Part shown: positions 14,828 through 23,748 of the stretch, in pieces
Position numbering within the stretch: position 1 is the first letter of the stretch
Layout: each line of letters opens with the position of its first letter
Source of the DNA: Solobacterium sp.
GTDB taxonomy: Bacteria > Bacillota_I > Bacilli_A > Erysipelotrichales > Erysipelotrichaceae
Assembly (NCBI GenBank): GCA_017512555.1
Contig: JAFWFE010000083.1
Span: 1 to 37,310, forward strand
Length of the DNA: 37,310 nt
Direction of reading: 5' to 3'
Program-made: the position numbers and the translations under genes
The notes under the pieces: model-generated
Database searches by the model: none
Seen by the model: only the letters and a program-made list of their open reading frames with translations
What the model was told of the DNA's origin: nothing

Positions 14828-15712
14828 TTATCCCTTAACGGCTCCGCTCATACCTTCAACATAGAATCTCTGCATGTACAGGAACAAGATTGCAATCGGG
14901 ATAGAGATTACAACAGCACCAGCTGCGAAGCATGTGTACCACTGATAGATATACTCTTTCTGCAACATGTTCCAGAGACCAATGGCAACCGTAAACTGAT
15001 CAGCGTTGGCACGGCAGATAACCTTTGCGAAGACAAAGTCTACCCATGGTGCGATAAACGAAGTCATAACGGTATAGATGACGATTGGTTTAGCCAGAGG
15101 CATCGTGATTCTGGTGAATACCTGCCACTGCGTAGCACCGTCAATTACCGCTGCTTCATCGATAGATCTTGGGATCGTGTCAAAGTATCCCTTGGCAATC
15201 TGGAAGCCCAGACCTGTACATGCGGAATACACGATGATCAGACCGATACGGATCGCAGATCCTTCAGTAAGACCCATAGCCTTCAGGATGAAGTACTGTG
15301 CAATCATGGTCATAAATCCTGGGAATAAGCCAAGAATCATCGCTAGATTCATATAAGGCTTACGGAATTTGAAACGCATACGGCTCAGAGAATAAGCGAC
15401 GGATAAGACGAAGAATGTACTTAAGATACAGCAGCAGATCGCAATGATCAGTGTGTTGGTAAACATCTTCGGGAAATTCAGTACATTTCTGTCGGTAAAT
15501 AACTTGATATAGTTATTCAGCGTATATCCCTGAGGAAGGAAGGTGTTGGTATAGGCACCGGATTCCGCACGGAAACTGGTCAGAACGATCCAGAAGATCG
15601 GAAGTACCCAGATTACTGCCAGAATACCAAGAAGAATATGAACAAGTACGTTTACGGCAATCCTGCGGGGACTGCGTGCATTCTTTTTTCCTGTAACTTT
15701 TACGGTACTCAT
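14828..15712 (-). CDS. malG: Maltodextrin ABC transporter permease MalG-type
   Basis: A 294-residue inner-membrane permease with six membrane segments and the EAA loop that contacts the ATPase (SIDEAAVIDGATQWQVFTRI, near 190-210, followed by PLAKP). It belongs to the carbohydrate CUT1 class, with the typical ending RFYVEGMSGAVKG. The ATG at 15712 is chosen since it begins just after the malF stop (TAATATG). An in-frame start at 15733 also exists and lies within malF. GGAGG is 12 bases upstream, a little long, so the start is slightly uncertain. It pairs with the MalF-type protein. Confidence 0.92.
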   Translation of the reverse strand: MSTVKVTGKKNARSPRRIAVNVLVHILLGILAVIWVLPIFWIVLTSFRAESGAYTNTFLPQGYTLNNYIKLFTDRNVLNFPKMFTNTLIIAICCCILSTFFVLSVAYSLSRMRFKFRKPYMNLAMILGLFPGFMTMIAQYFILKAMGLTEGSAIRIGLIIVYSACTGLGFQIAKGYFDTIPRSIDEAAVIDGATQWQVFTRITMPLAKPIVIYTVMTSFIAPWVDFVFAKVICRANADQFTVAIGLWNMLQKEYIYQWYTCFAAGAVVISIPIAILFLYMQRFYVEGMSGAVKG

Positions 15713-15713
15713 A

Positions 15714-17060
15714 TTACATGAACGCCTCCTCATTCTTATACGAACTGGAATTCCTGTAGGTTACCAATGTGACAATGGTAAGGATTACGAATGTCATAAT
15801 ACCGATGACAGCGCCAATGTTGTAGTACTGCTGGTCTACAGTCAGCTTATACAGCCAGGTAACAAGCAAGTCGGTCTGACCTGCGGTATCTCCGACGTAC
15901 GTAGGACCACCACCGGATAACAGGTAGATGACACTGAAGTTATTGATGTTACCGACAAAGCTGGCAATCAGATACGGGGTTGTGACAAACAGCATGTATG
16001 GCAAGGTGATCCGGAAGAAGATCTTCACCGGTCCGGCGCCATCCATCTTGGCTGCTTCATAAAGTTCACCAGGAATATTCTGCAGAATACCGGTAACCTG
16101 AAGCATGGTATAAGGAATACCAATCCAGAGGTTGATGACAATAATCGTAATTCTTGCCCAGATCTTATTAGACCAGAACGGCAGTGATGTTGTGATCAGA
16201 CCAAGTTCTTTCAGCAATACATTGATCGCGCCGGAAGGCTGTAACATGATGTTCATGATCATCAGTGTGACGAACTGAGGTACAGCGATGGATAATACAA
16301 AGCAGAAACGCCAGAAGGCTTTTCCCTTCGTATCTTTCCGATTGATGATCATAGCCAGGATCATACCCAGAATATAGTTGAGGAATGTAGCGAAAATCGC
16401 CCAGACAATCGTCCATCCCAGAACATGCCAGAACTGACGTCCGATATTACCATTCAGATTCAATACACGTACAAACTGGTTGATCCCGTCCCAGTCAAAC
16501 AACATCAGGTGGTCGCCTTCCTTGGAATAGGTCGTAAACGCCATGGAGATCATGTATACCAGAGGTACGATATTGAAGATCAATATACCGACACACGGCA
16601 ATGTCATGAGGGTGATATGCAGATTCTTATCGAAAAGATTACGGATATCCTCTTTCAGTGTAGGTACATGTTCACCTTCTTCGATCATCTTCTGTAGTTT
16701 GTAGGAATGCCTCATCTGCAGGATCCACAAAGCAACGATTCCTGCGATGACAAACAAGGTTACCACTCCGGCAAGAAGGATCTGCTGGGAGTTATCACCG
16801 GTTGTATACTCATAGATCTGCTTTGCTTCATTCCATACTTTTCCCTGTTCTACGGTGCCCAGAGATGGCATCATGGACAGAGAATGGATCCCTTTGTTGA
16901 TCATGTAATAGATAAACGCAATTTCACAGACAAGTACACCGATTCCCTTAGCAATCTGTTTATGACCAATCATGCCCAGACCCATGACAGCTGCAGATAA
17001 CCGTGTATACAGATCACCGTATTTCAACGCATTTTTTACATTTATCTTCCTGTTTTCCAT
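15714..17060 (-). CDS. malF: Maltodextrin ABC transporter permease MalF-type
   Basis: A 448-residue permease. A long N-terminal region (about 1-130) holds extra membrane segments (the MIGHKQIAKGIGVLVCEIAF stretch and a helix near 93-112), a mark of the MalF/MalC branch of maltodextrin systems. The core binding-protein-dependent permease domain follows, with the EAA loop PGELYEAAKMDGAGPVKIFF near 345-365. GGAGGTGG lies six bases before the ATG. An intergenic hairpin at 17095-17131 separates it from malE, which fits higher expression of the binding protein than of the permeases. Confidence 0.92.
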   Translation of the reverse strand: MENRKINVKNALKYGDLYTRLSAAVMGLGMIGHKQIAKGIGVLVCEIAFIYYMINKGIHSLSMMPSLGTVEQGKVWNEAKQIYEYTTGDNSQQILLAGVVTLFVIAGIVALWILQMRHSYKLQKMIEEGEHVPTLKEDIRNLFDKNLHITLMTLPCVGILIFNIVPLVYMISMAFTTYSKEGDHLMLFDWDGINQFVRVLNLNGNIGRQFWHVLGWTIVWAIFATFLNYILGMILAMIINRKDTKGKAFWRFCFVLSIAVPQFVTLMIMNIMLQPSGAINVLLKELGLITTSLPFWSNKIWARITIIVINLWIGIPYTMLQVTGILQNIPGELYEAAKMDGAGPVKIFFRITLPYMLFVTTPYLIASFVGNINNFSVIYLLSGGGPTYVGDTAGQTDLLVTWLYKLTVDQQYYNIGAVIGIMTFVILTIVTLVTYRNSSSYKNEEAFM

Positions 17061-17094
17061 TTGACCACCTCCCGTGTTACGGATGCAGGGATGA

Positions 17095-17131
17095 AAACCG
17101 CGGCTGAGCGGTCATTGTTCAACCGCGGTTT
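17095..17131 (-). terminator. malE-malF intergenic hairpin, partial terminator or RNA stabiliser
   Basis: AAACCGCGG (17095-17103) pairs with CCGCGGTTT (17123-17131). On the minus strand TCATCC follows and there is no real T-tract, so full termination is unlikely. A stable stem after the binding-protein gene commonly protects its mRNA and lowers downstream expression. Confidence 0.6.
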
Positions 17132-17144
17132 CTGATTTAGTAAA

Positions 17145-18377
17145 TTAGTGAACGCCGGCGTTGTTCATGGACTCGTTCATCTGCTCGGTCTTTTCAGCCG
17201 CATTTTCATGTGTGACTGTACCAGCAACGAGTTCTTCACCCATGGACTGTGCAGGTGTCCAGTAGTTGCCCATGTCGGCCTGCAGAGGCTGTACGATGGA
17301 AGCATAACCCATGGTATCCATCTGTGCTCTTGCAAGAGCATCATCACCAACATTGATATTCTTATCTGTCGGGATGATACTACGGGAATCATAATGAGCC
17401 TGCTGTGCTGCTGTGCCGCCCAGGTAAGCTGCCAGTGCAACTGCTACTTCAGGATGCTCCGCATACAGTTTTGTTGTCGGGTTGACGCCAATCGCCTTGG
17501 AGCCTGCGAAGGACTTCATCTGCTTCTGTGCGCCGTCTACTGTGAAGGAAGGTGCCGGAGCGATACCGAGGTTGTCACCGAAAGCTTCCTGTGCTTTCTG
17601 GTAATCCCATGTTCCGGAGAAGAATGCCTTGATATCATTTCCTGTGGAAACATCACCGTTGACGAAGTTAGGATTAGCAACCAGGTCTACGAGGTAATTT
17701 GTAACTGCAACTGCCTTGTCACCGCTGAAGTCAAAGCCTGCAGCAGCATCGCCGCCGTTCGGGCCGAACAGTGTGCATCCGTTAGCTACGTAGAATGCTG
17801 CGATATACCAGGAGTTGTTCAGCGGGAATGCAACCTTGCCCTTTTCCAGCATAGCGTCCAGGGACTTCGCATCTTCTTCGCTGAATACGCTCTTGTCATA
17901 GTACATGAACCATGTATTTGCTGTGAACGGAACACCATATACGGAACCGTCATAGCTGACTGTGTTCACTGTTGTTTCAGAATTGTTTGCCTTGATTGCA
18001 TCCAGGGTCTTGCCGCCGAATTCCGCAATTGCGCCGGACTTCAGCAAATCAGGAATCTGGTCATTCGCGAACATATATACGTCTGCGGCAGCTTCCGGGT
18101 CAGTACCTACGTTAGTCTTCGCATCACCTTCGGAGCATACGCCATAATTGAATGTAAGATCCCAGTCAGCGTGTTCCTTAGCGAAGTTTTCACACTGTGT
18201 CTGCAGCCATTTTCCGTTGTCATCGGACTGGTCTTCCTGAGGTCCCCAGACAGTAACGGTCACAGAAACCTTATCACTGCCGGACGGTGTAGCACTGGGT
18301 GTGGTTGATCCGCCTCCGGAACAACCAGCAAGCAGCGCAATACTAAGCATACCTGCTAATAATTTCTTTGCGTTCAT
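17145..18377 (-). CDS. malE: Maltodextrin-type solute-binding lipoprotein
   Basis: A 410-residue extracellular binding protein of the CUT1 class. The signal peptide ends in the lipobox LLAGC near 16-20, followed by a Gly/Ser/Thr/Pro linker. The mature protein has VTVWGPQED, WLQTQCENFAKEHADW, a hinge region with YGVPFTANTWFMYYDKSVF near 165-185, and an MKSFAGSKAIGVNP strand near 288-302. It captures maltodextrins and delivers them to MalFG. GGAGG precedes the ATG. The sugar assignment comes from the two GH13 enzymes and the MalF-type partner. Confidence 0.92.
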   Translation of the reverse strand: MNAKKLLAGMLSIALLAGCSGGGSTTPSATPSGSDKVSVTVTVWGPQEDQSDDNGKWLQTQCENFAKEHADWDLTFNYGVCSEGDAKTNVGTDPEAAADVYMFANDQIPDLLKSGAIAEFGGKTLDAIKANNSETTVNTVSYDGSVYGVPFTANTWFMYYDKSVFSEEDAKSLDAMLEKGKVAFPLNNSWYIAAFYVANGCTLFGPNGGDAAAGFDFSGDKAVAVTNYLVDLVANPNFVNGDVSTGNDIKAFFSGTWDYQKAQEAFGDNLGIAPAPSFTVDGAQKQMKSFAGSKAIGVNPTTKLYAEHPEVAVALAAYLGGTAAQQAHYDSRSIIPTDKNINVGDDALARAQMDTMGYASIVQPLQADMGNYWTPAQSMGEELVAGTVTHENAAEKTEQMNESMNNAGVH

Positions 18378-18400
18378 CTCTCTTTTCCTCCTATATATGT

Positions 18401-18422
18401 ATCGTTAGTTTAAAACTACGAT
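18401..18422 (-). other. Near-palindrome between msmX-type gene and malE
   Basis: ATCGTTAGTTT and AAAACTACGAT form an imperfect inverted repeat in the 51-base gap. It may be a small stem in the transcript or a protein site. No T-tract follows on the minus strand. Confidence 0.35.
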
Positions 18423-18428
18423 GACGCC

Positions 18429-19601
18429 TTATTTATACTCCAGATTCATTCCTTCGGTATCAAACATATGAATGACATTATCTCCGAAGGTAAATCTGAC
18501 TTTGGATCCTATACCATAGGACTTATTCTTCAGTTCCAGTGTAGGTACGATGATAATACCGTCCTTGCCGCAGGCATTGATGTGAAGATGTACGGAAGAA
18601 CCCATCATTTCACTGACATCAACGGTTCCTTCAATCATTGCGCCTTCTTTTTCATGCAGTGAGATATGTTCTGGTCTTACACCAACCGTGATCTCCTGCG
18701 GTTCTGTATTTCTGTCCTCCAGGTTCTTCTGTTTTTCTTCGGACAGTTCGATCTCTGCGTTTTCTACCTGTACGGCATATTTGCCAGCTTTATTCTTCAC
18801 CAGTCTGCCGTTATAGAAGTTCATCTGCGGCATACCGATGAATCCTGCGACAAACAGGTTCTTCGGCTCATCGAAGACTTCCTGCGGTGTACCAATCTGC
18901 TGGATCTCACCGTCTTTCATGATGACGATACGGTCACCCAGAGTCATCGCTTCAGTCTGGTCATGCGTGACATAGATAAACGTGGAGTTGATCTTCTGAC
19001 GGAGCTTGATGATCTCTGCACGCATCTGGTTACGTAATTTCGCGTCCAGGTTGGATAACGGTTCATCCATCAGTAATACTTTCGGGTCACGTACGATTGC
19101 ACGTCCGATGGCGACACGCTGTCTCTGGCCGCCGGATAATGCCTTCGGCTTACGTTCCAGGTATTCTGTAATACTGAGGATCTCTGCGGCTTCATTGACT
19201 CTGCGGTCCATTTCATCCTTCGGTACTTTTCTCAGTTCCAGAGGGAACTGCAGGTTCTGACGTACAGACATATGCGGATATAGCGCGTAGTTCTGGAAGA
19301 CCATTGCGATATCTCTGTCTTTCGGTTCGATATCGTTCATGAGTTTTCCGTCGATATACAACTCCCCGCGGGTGATCTCTTCCAGACCTGCAACCATTCG
19401 CAGAGTTGTGGATTTACCACAGCCGGAAGGTCCGACGAAGACGATAAACTCTCTGTCTGCGATTTCCAGATTGAAATCATCGACTGCGACTACACCTTCA
19501 TCCGTAATCTTCAGATTGTTCGTTCTGTGCGTATTCTTTTTCTTGTCTTCCGCTGACTGTGGATAAATCTTCTGAATATGCCTTAAACTGATCGTTGCCA
19601 T
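18429..19601 (-). CDS. msmX: Carbohydrate ABC importer ATPase (MsmX/UgpC type)
   Basis: A 390-residue ATPase that energises CUT1 sugar importers. Walker A is GPSGCGKST (57-65), the Q-loop is [10 protein letters not shown], the signature LSGGQRQR is near 154-161, Walker B is [12 protein letters not shown], and the switch His is in [10 protein letters not shown]-terminal regulatory OB domain (about 240-390) includes [11 protein letters not shown]. Compared with usual MsmX, residues about 14-36 form an extra charged insert ([14 protein letters not shown]) before the [10 protein letters not shown] strand. It is the second gene of the operon, 12 bases after the repressor. Confidence 0.93.
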   Translation of the reverse strand: MATISLRHIQKIYPQSAEDKKKNTHRTNNLKITDEGVVAVDDFNLEIADREFIVFVGPSGCGKSTTLRMVAGLEEITRGELYIDGKLMNDIEPKDRDIAMVFQNYALYPHMSVRQNLQFPLELRKVPKDEMDRRVNEAAEILSITEYLERKPKALSGGQRQRVAIGRAIVRDPKVLLMDEPLSNLDAKLRNQMRAEIIKLRQKINSTFIYVTHDQTEAMTLGDRIVIMKDGEIQQIGTPQEVFDEPKNLFVAGFIGMPQMNFYNGRLVKNKAGKYAVQVENAEIELSEEKQKNLEDRNTEPQEITVGVRPEHISLHEKEGAMIEGTVDVSEMMGSSVHLHINACGKDGIIIVPTLELKNKSYGIGSKVRFTFGDNVIHMFDTEGMNLEYK

Positions 19602-19612
19602 AAGTTCCTCCC

Positions 19613-20632
19613 TTATTTACGCGGTTCCGCTACGCTTTCCCCATAAATGACACTAAACGGTAATTCTTCGTGTACTGCTGTTCGTGGATAGTTGATTCTC
19701 AGCAGAAGATCATCCACACTCTTCTGCGCCAGCTGCATGGTATTCTGCTCAATTGTTGTTATCCGCGGTACGTAATACTTTGTGTACTCAATACCGTCAT
19801 AACCGATGATGGAAATATCCTCCGGCACCCGCAGACCCAGATCATGTACAGCCCGGATCGCTCCGATCGCCACCATATCCGAGATTGCGAACACACCGGT
19901 GATCTCCGGAGATTTCCGGATCAGATTTGTCATCGCCCGGTAACCATCCTGTACAGAGAACAGACTTGGTTCATGCTGTTTCTCCAGATCGAATACCAGA
20001 TTGTTTTCTTTCAGTACAGATACGGCACCTTGAATTCTCCGGCTCCCGATATAGCCTCTCTCGTTATCCGAACTGCCTCCGACGATACCGATCCTGGTAT
20101 GCCCCTGCTGGCAGAGATAACGTACCGCTTCTCTGGAACCATCAATATCGTTAGTCGCAAAACTGGAGAGATTCTCATATCCCAATTGTGAAGCAGTATC
20201 CGCAATCAGTACGCAGGGAATATCAATTCCTCCAAAGCTTTCCCGAAAATAATTCAGGTTGCCTCCCAGGAAGATAATTCCCAGAGGTTTATGCGTATTA
20301 CAGACCTGTATCGCGGTTTCTACTTCATTCGCTGTTTCATCCAGAAACATGACATCGATACCATGATCAGATTCTTTCAGCAGATGCTGGATCTCTTCCA
20401 GAATCGTTTCCAGGAACAAGTTAGATGTTCCCTTGACCAATACCGAGATATTGGAGGAAACTGCCTGCTTTAACATCTTCGCATTTGTGTTCGGCTGAAA
20501 ATTGTTTTCCGCAATCACCTGTTCAATCTTTTCTCTGGCAGCAGTGCTGACATCGTGATGATGATTGATCACACGGGATACTGTTCCAATGCTGTAGCCA
20601 GAAAGGCGTGCAATGTCTTTAATCGTTATCAT
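19613..20632 (-). CDS. LacI-family transcriptional repressor
   Basis: A 339-residue regulator. The helix-turn-helix is [20 protein letters not shown] (2-21), followed by the hinge helix around [19 protein letters not shown]. The sugar-binding core runs from about 60 to 335, with [43 protein letters not shown] and [15 protein letters not shown]. It likely binds the palindromic operator just upstream (20658-20683), so it represses its own operon and is released by a malto-oligosaccharide. First gene of the operon. Confidence 0.92.
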   Translation of the reverse strand: MITIKDIARLSGYSIGTVSRVINHHHDVSTAAREKIEQVIAENNFQPNTNAKMLKQAVSSNISVLVKGTSNLFLETILEEIQHLLKESDHGIDVMFLDETANEVETAIQVCNTHKPLGIIFLGGNLNYFRESFGGIDIPCVLIADTASQLGYENLSSFATNDIDGSREAVRYLCQQGHTRIGIVGGSSDNERGYIGSRRIQGAVSVLKENNLVFDLEKQHEPSLFSVQDGYRAMTNLIRKSPEITGVFAISDMVAIGAIRAVHDLGLRVPEDISIIGYDGIEYTKYYVPRITTIEQNTMQLAQKSVDDLLLRINYPRTAVHEELPFSVIYGESVAEPRK

Positions 20633-20657
20633 ATAACACCTTCCCAGAATACTTTTT

Positions 20658-20683
20658 TGTAAACGTTATCGGAAACGTTTACA
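20658..20683 (-). promoter_or_regulatory. LacI/CRE-like operator
   Basis: Arms TGTAAACGT (20658-20666) and ACGTTTACA (20675-20683) form a perfect nine-base inverted repeat with an eight-base centre that includes CGGAAACG. Each half also resembles a CcpA cre box (TGTAAACGTTATCG, one base off the consensus). The site lies just downstream of the -10, where bound repressor would block transcription. Confidence 0.75.
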
Positions 20684-20695
20684 GTTTACGATTTT

Positions 20696-20724
20696 ATCTT
20701 ATGATACCGCTTTCATCTTGTCAA
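20696..20724 (-). promoter_or_regulatory. Promoter of the maltodextrin operon
   Basis: TTGACA (20724-20719), 17 bases, TAAGAT (20701-20696) on the minus strand, followed at once by the operator. It is the only strong promoter I see for the roughly 11 kb of genes down to 9620. Confidence 0.7.
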
Positions 20725-20742
20725 TATGGATTTTATGAAATT

Positions 20743-20772
20743 TTAAAAAACAGAATGATTATTTCATTCTGT
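20743..20772 (-). terminator. Terminator after the first MATE gene
   Basis: ACAGAATGA (20750-20758) and TCATTCTGT (20764-20772) form a nine-base stem, followed on the minus strand by a T-rich tract. It insulates the maltodextrin promoter from the MATE gene upstream. Confidence 0.85.
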
Positions 20773-20794
20773 CATATTTTTTTAAGTATGGTTT

Positions 20795-22165
20795 TTATCC
20801 TGCCTGTATCTCTTTATCCAATGATTTCTGATATTTCCGGAACAGGATGATCCAGAGACCTGCCTGCAGGATGGAGGTTACCGTCCAGCTCAGCGGGAAA
20901 CAGAAGTATAATGCCGACAATGTCTTATGCGCCGGGAAATATGTCCAGAGATAGATCAGACGCAGACCACAGATTCCTGCCAAAGTCATCACTGTGGGAA
21001 AGGAGGAATACCCCATACCACGCATGGACGCCACGAAGACATCCAGCAGCCCGTTCAGGAACAGGAACAGGCATACCAGCTGTAACCGGTACATGCCGGC
21101 CTCAATAACTTCATGACTGTTCGTAAACAAGGAAAGAAAGAACTCTCCCTTATACCAGCCGATAAACCCGATAGCCATGCCGGAGAGTACCGTCAGCCAC
21201 AATGTCGTAAACATGATCCTCCGGATGTTATCCAGCCTGCCTGCGCCGGCATTCTGCCCGGTAAACGTCATACACGCGGAAGTAAACGCGCCGGTTCCGA
21301 TGTAGACATAGTTTTCAATATTTGCGGCTGCGCTGTTACCCGCCACCACAGTAGACCCGAAGGAATTGACACCGGACTGGATCACCACGTTGGAAAGAGA
21401 GAACATCATCCCCTGCAATCCTGCAGGAAGCCCGATGGAGATGATATCCTTGGCCATCTGCGGATCCATGCGTATATCTTTCAGATCCAGATGTGTAGGA
21501 CCTGTCTCAAGCATCAGAGATTTCGTTACCAATGCGCATGCCACAAACTGTGAGATCACTGTCGCAATAGCTACCCCTGCCACACTAATTTTCAGCACAA
21601 CAACAAAGAACAGGTTTAACAGTACGTTGATCACGCCGCTCAGGGCCAGGAACATCGTCGGTCTCTTGGTGTCACCCTGACTTCTCAGGACTGCGGAACC
21701 GAAGTTATAGATCATATTAAAGATTGAGCCGGAGAAGAATATCCGCATATATAGCAGTGAACGGTCAATGATATTCGCCGGTGTTTCCACCAGTCTGAGC
21801 ATAAACGGAGAGAATAAGAGACCCATGATGATCATGATCGTTCCGCCTGCGATTGCCAGGGCGTACGAAGTGTGCACGGCAGATCTGATCTTATCCATCT
21901 CTCCTCTGCCGATCATCCGGGCAATAACCACATTCGCACCCATACTCATACCCATGAATGTCGCTGTCAGGAAGAAGATGATCGATCCGGTGGCACCGAC
22001 TGCGGCCAGAGCTTCCTGACCGGCAAACTTACCGACAATGATCGTATCCGCAGAGTTAAATAACATCTGCATCAATGACGATAACATCAGCGGTATCGCG
22101 AAGATGAACATATTCTTGATCAGCGGTCCGTTGATCATATCTAGTGTCTGTGATTTGTTATTCAT
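20795..22165 (-). CDS. MATE-family efflux transporter
   Basis: A 456-residue multidrug and toxic compound extrusion protein with 12 predicted membrane segments in two halves (first half opens IKNMFIFAIPLMLSSLMQML, with the NSADTIIVGKFAGQEALAAVG stretch just after). It would export cationic compounds or metabolites using an ion gradient. An in-frame ATG at 22198 overlaps a TATAAT box, so the ATG at 22165 is used; GGGGA lies about nine bases before it. It is monocistronic. The substrate is unknown. Confidence 0.88.
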   Translation of the reverse strand: MNNKSQTLDMINGPLIKNMFIFAIPLMLSSLMQMLFNSADTIIVGKFAGQEALAAVGATGSIIFFLTATFMGMSMGANVVIARMIGRGEMDKIRSAVHTSYALAIAGGTIMIIMGLLFSPFMLRLVETPANIIDRSLLYMRIFFSGSIFNMIYNFGSAVLRSQGDTKRPTMFLALSGVINVLLNLFFVVVLKISVAGVAIATVISQFVACALVTKSLMLETGPTHLDLKDIRMDPQMAKDIISIGLPAGLQGMMFSLSNVVIQSGVNSFGSTVVAGNSAAANIENYVYIGTGAFTSACMTFTGQNAGAGRLDNIRRIMFTTLWLTVLSGMAIGFIGWYKGEFFLSLFTNSHEVIEAGMYRLQLVCLFLFLNGLLDVFVASMRGMGYSSFPTVMTLAGICGLRLIYLWTYFPAHKTLSALYFCFPLSWTVTSILQAGLWIILFRKYQKSLDKEIQAG

Positions 22166-22191
22166 ACTCTTATCCCCTGAACAAGTGTCAC

Positions 22192-22200
22192 TGCCCATTA
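22192..22200 (-). promoter_or_regulatory. -10 box for the first MATE gene
   Basis: The minus strand has TATAAT overlapping the upstream in-frame ATG at 22198. A transcript starting just below it would exclude that ATG. No good -35 is visible. Confidence 0.4.
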
Positions 22201-22260
22201 TACAATGTGTTTACAGAAAGAAGACACTAATATTTTCCGTAAATACTTACATGCAGGGGA

Positions 22261-22291
22261 AAAGAAAAACCGTGTCGTTATGACACGGTTG
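22261..22291 (-). terminator. Terminator after the DUF349 gene
   Basis: AACCGTGTC (22269-22277) and GACACGGTT (22283-22291) form a nine-base stem with a five-base loop. TTTTTCTTTT follows on the minus strand. Confidence 0.9.
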
Positions 22292-22297
22292 TGCTGT

Positions 22298-23668
22298 TTA
22301 CTGCTTGTCCAGTTTTTCGTTTAATTCTTTAATATCGTTTTCTATGGATTCTGCGGTAACTTTCTTCTCTTCGATTCGTTTCTGGATGGAATGAATACGG
22401 TCATAGTCTTCTGTCTCGTATTCTTTTACCTGAAGGTCATCGATCTCTGTACGGATCTTCTTCAGTGTATCTTCTTTACGGCTGATGATCTCGCGGAAGC
22501 GATCCTGGCTGTTTGCGTGCTTCGCATCCCAGAACTGGTTCTTTACTTCCTTGAAGGTTTCCCACAGCGCATCGTTGATCTCTTTTCCGGAGAAACCGGC
22601 TGCTTTCCATTCCTTGTCGATCTCTTTCATTCTCTCCGTGATATCCTTGGAGAAGTCTGCGTTTTCGACAATCTTCCTTACTTCTTCGATCAGGCTGTTC
22701 TTGATTTCAGAACTCTTCTTCTGAGCTTCACGCATTTCATTGTAGAATGCTTTTCTCTTATCGAAGAATTCCTTGCGGATACCGTTAAACTGTTCCCACA
22801 GGATATCATCGAAGTCACGTCCGGAACTGCCCGCTTTCTTCCATTCTTCCATCAAAGCGTTCATCTTATCTGTCGCAGCCTTGAAGTTCTTGTTTTCAAG
22901 AACTTCTTTTGCCTGTCCGATCAGTTCTTCTTTCTTGACCTTGCTGGCAGCACGGATTTCATCCAGCTGGCTGAAGTATTCCGAACGCTTCTTGTTGAAT
23001 GCACTTCTGGCTTCCTTGAACTGCTGGTAGATTTCATCATCCAGGCTTCCTGCAGAACCGATATTCTTCAGTTCCTTCAACAGGTTTTCAAATCCCTGCT
23101 GAGCTGTTTTCCAGCTGGTGGATTCCGCAAGTTCTTTTGCCTTTTCCACGATTGCCTGCTTATCCAGAACATTCTGCTTGATCACATTCTGGTGATGAGC
23201 GAACTCGTCCATCAGCTGCGCATAGCGCTTGGCGAAGTTTTCTTCTTTCGGTGTATTCCAGTCTTTCAGACCGTTCCATTCTTCTTCCAGGGCACTGATT
23301 CTTTCCTGCATGGAATCACTTTCATTACTGTTAAGGATACCGAGTAATTCGCGGCAGATCTCCTGTTTTCTTATGATTGTGTTTTCCATATCTTCCAGGG
23401 CATGATCACCACTCTCAGTAGCGTACTCGATCTCGCCTCCTTCAGAAGCGGGTTTCTGTAACGAAAACATCCGGTGGTCACCGTTAATATCTATACCGAA
23501 CCAACGACCGTGTCCGTCATCCGCACCTTCTCTGGCCATTACCGGATTACCGTTTTCATCTTTGGCTCCGTAGAGTACCTCCACCACCTTTCCGCCGAAG
23601 GTCTTATGCTCACGAATTCTGACCTTGGCATACTTTTCATCAAAACCACTTAAATCTTTCCAATCCAT
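22298..23668 (-). CDS. DUF349 repeat coiled-coil protein
   Basis: A 456-residue charged, almost fully helical cytosolic protein. Residues 1-85 form a small beta-rich N-terminal part (KVVEVLYGAKDENGNP, GRWFGIDINGDHRMF). The rest carries three or four DUF349 units, seen as repeated WxxAGxxG...WxxF patterns: EWKKAGSSGRDFDDILWEQF, EWKAAGFSGKEINDALWETF and a weaker LKNIGSAGSLDDEIYQQF. A coiled coil ends it. The domain function is not established. It carries an AGGAGAAAG ribosome binding site and is monocistronic between the two MATE genes. Confidence 0.88.
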   Translation of the reverse strand: MDWKDLSGFDEKYAKVRIREHKTFGGKVVEVLYGAKDENGNPVMAREGADDGHGRWFGIDINGDHRMFSLQKPASEGGEIEYATESGDHALEDMENTIIRKQEICRELLGILNSNESDSMQERISALEEEWNGLKDWNTPKEENFAKRYAQLMDEFAHHQNVIKQNVLDKQAIVEKAKELAESTSWKTAQQGFENLLKELKNIGSAGSLDDEIYQQFKEARSAFNKKRSEYFSQLDEIRAASKVKKEELIGQAKEVLENKNFKAATDKMNALMEEWKKAGSSGRDFDDILWEQFNGIRKEFFDKRKAFYNEMREAQKKSSEIKNSLIEEVRKIVENADFSKDITERMKEIDKEWKAAGFSGKEINDALWETFKEVKNQFWDAKHANSQDRFREIISRKEDTLKKIRTEIDDLQVKEYETEDYDRIHSIQKRIEEKKVTAESIENDIKELNEKLDKQ

Positions 23669-23748
23669 AACTTTCTCCTAAACTCAAATATACCTATATT
23701 CTATATCAAAATATTCTGTTAGTTCACTAATTTTGTTAAATTAATTGC

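Noticed and set aside
17148..18308. A 386-codon open frame on the plus strand opposite malE
   Set aside because: It mirrors malE, is cysteine-rich with no domain I recognise and has no ribosome binding site.
22391..23347. A 318-codon open frame on the plus strand opposite the DUF349 gene
   Set aside because: A shadow of a strongly biased coiled-coil gene: Phe/Leu-rich, no start signals, and DUF349 is clear on the other strand.
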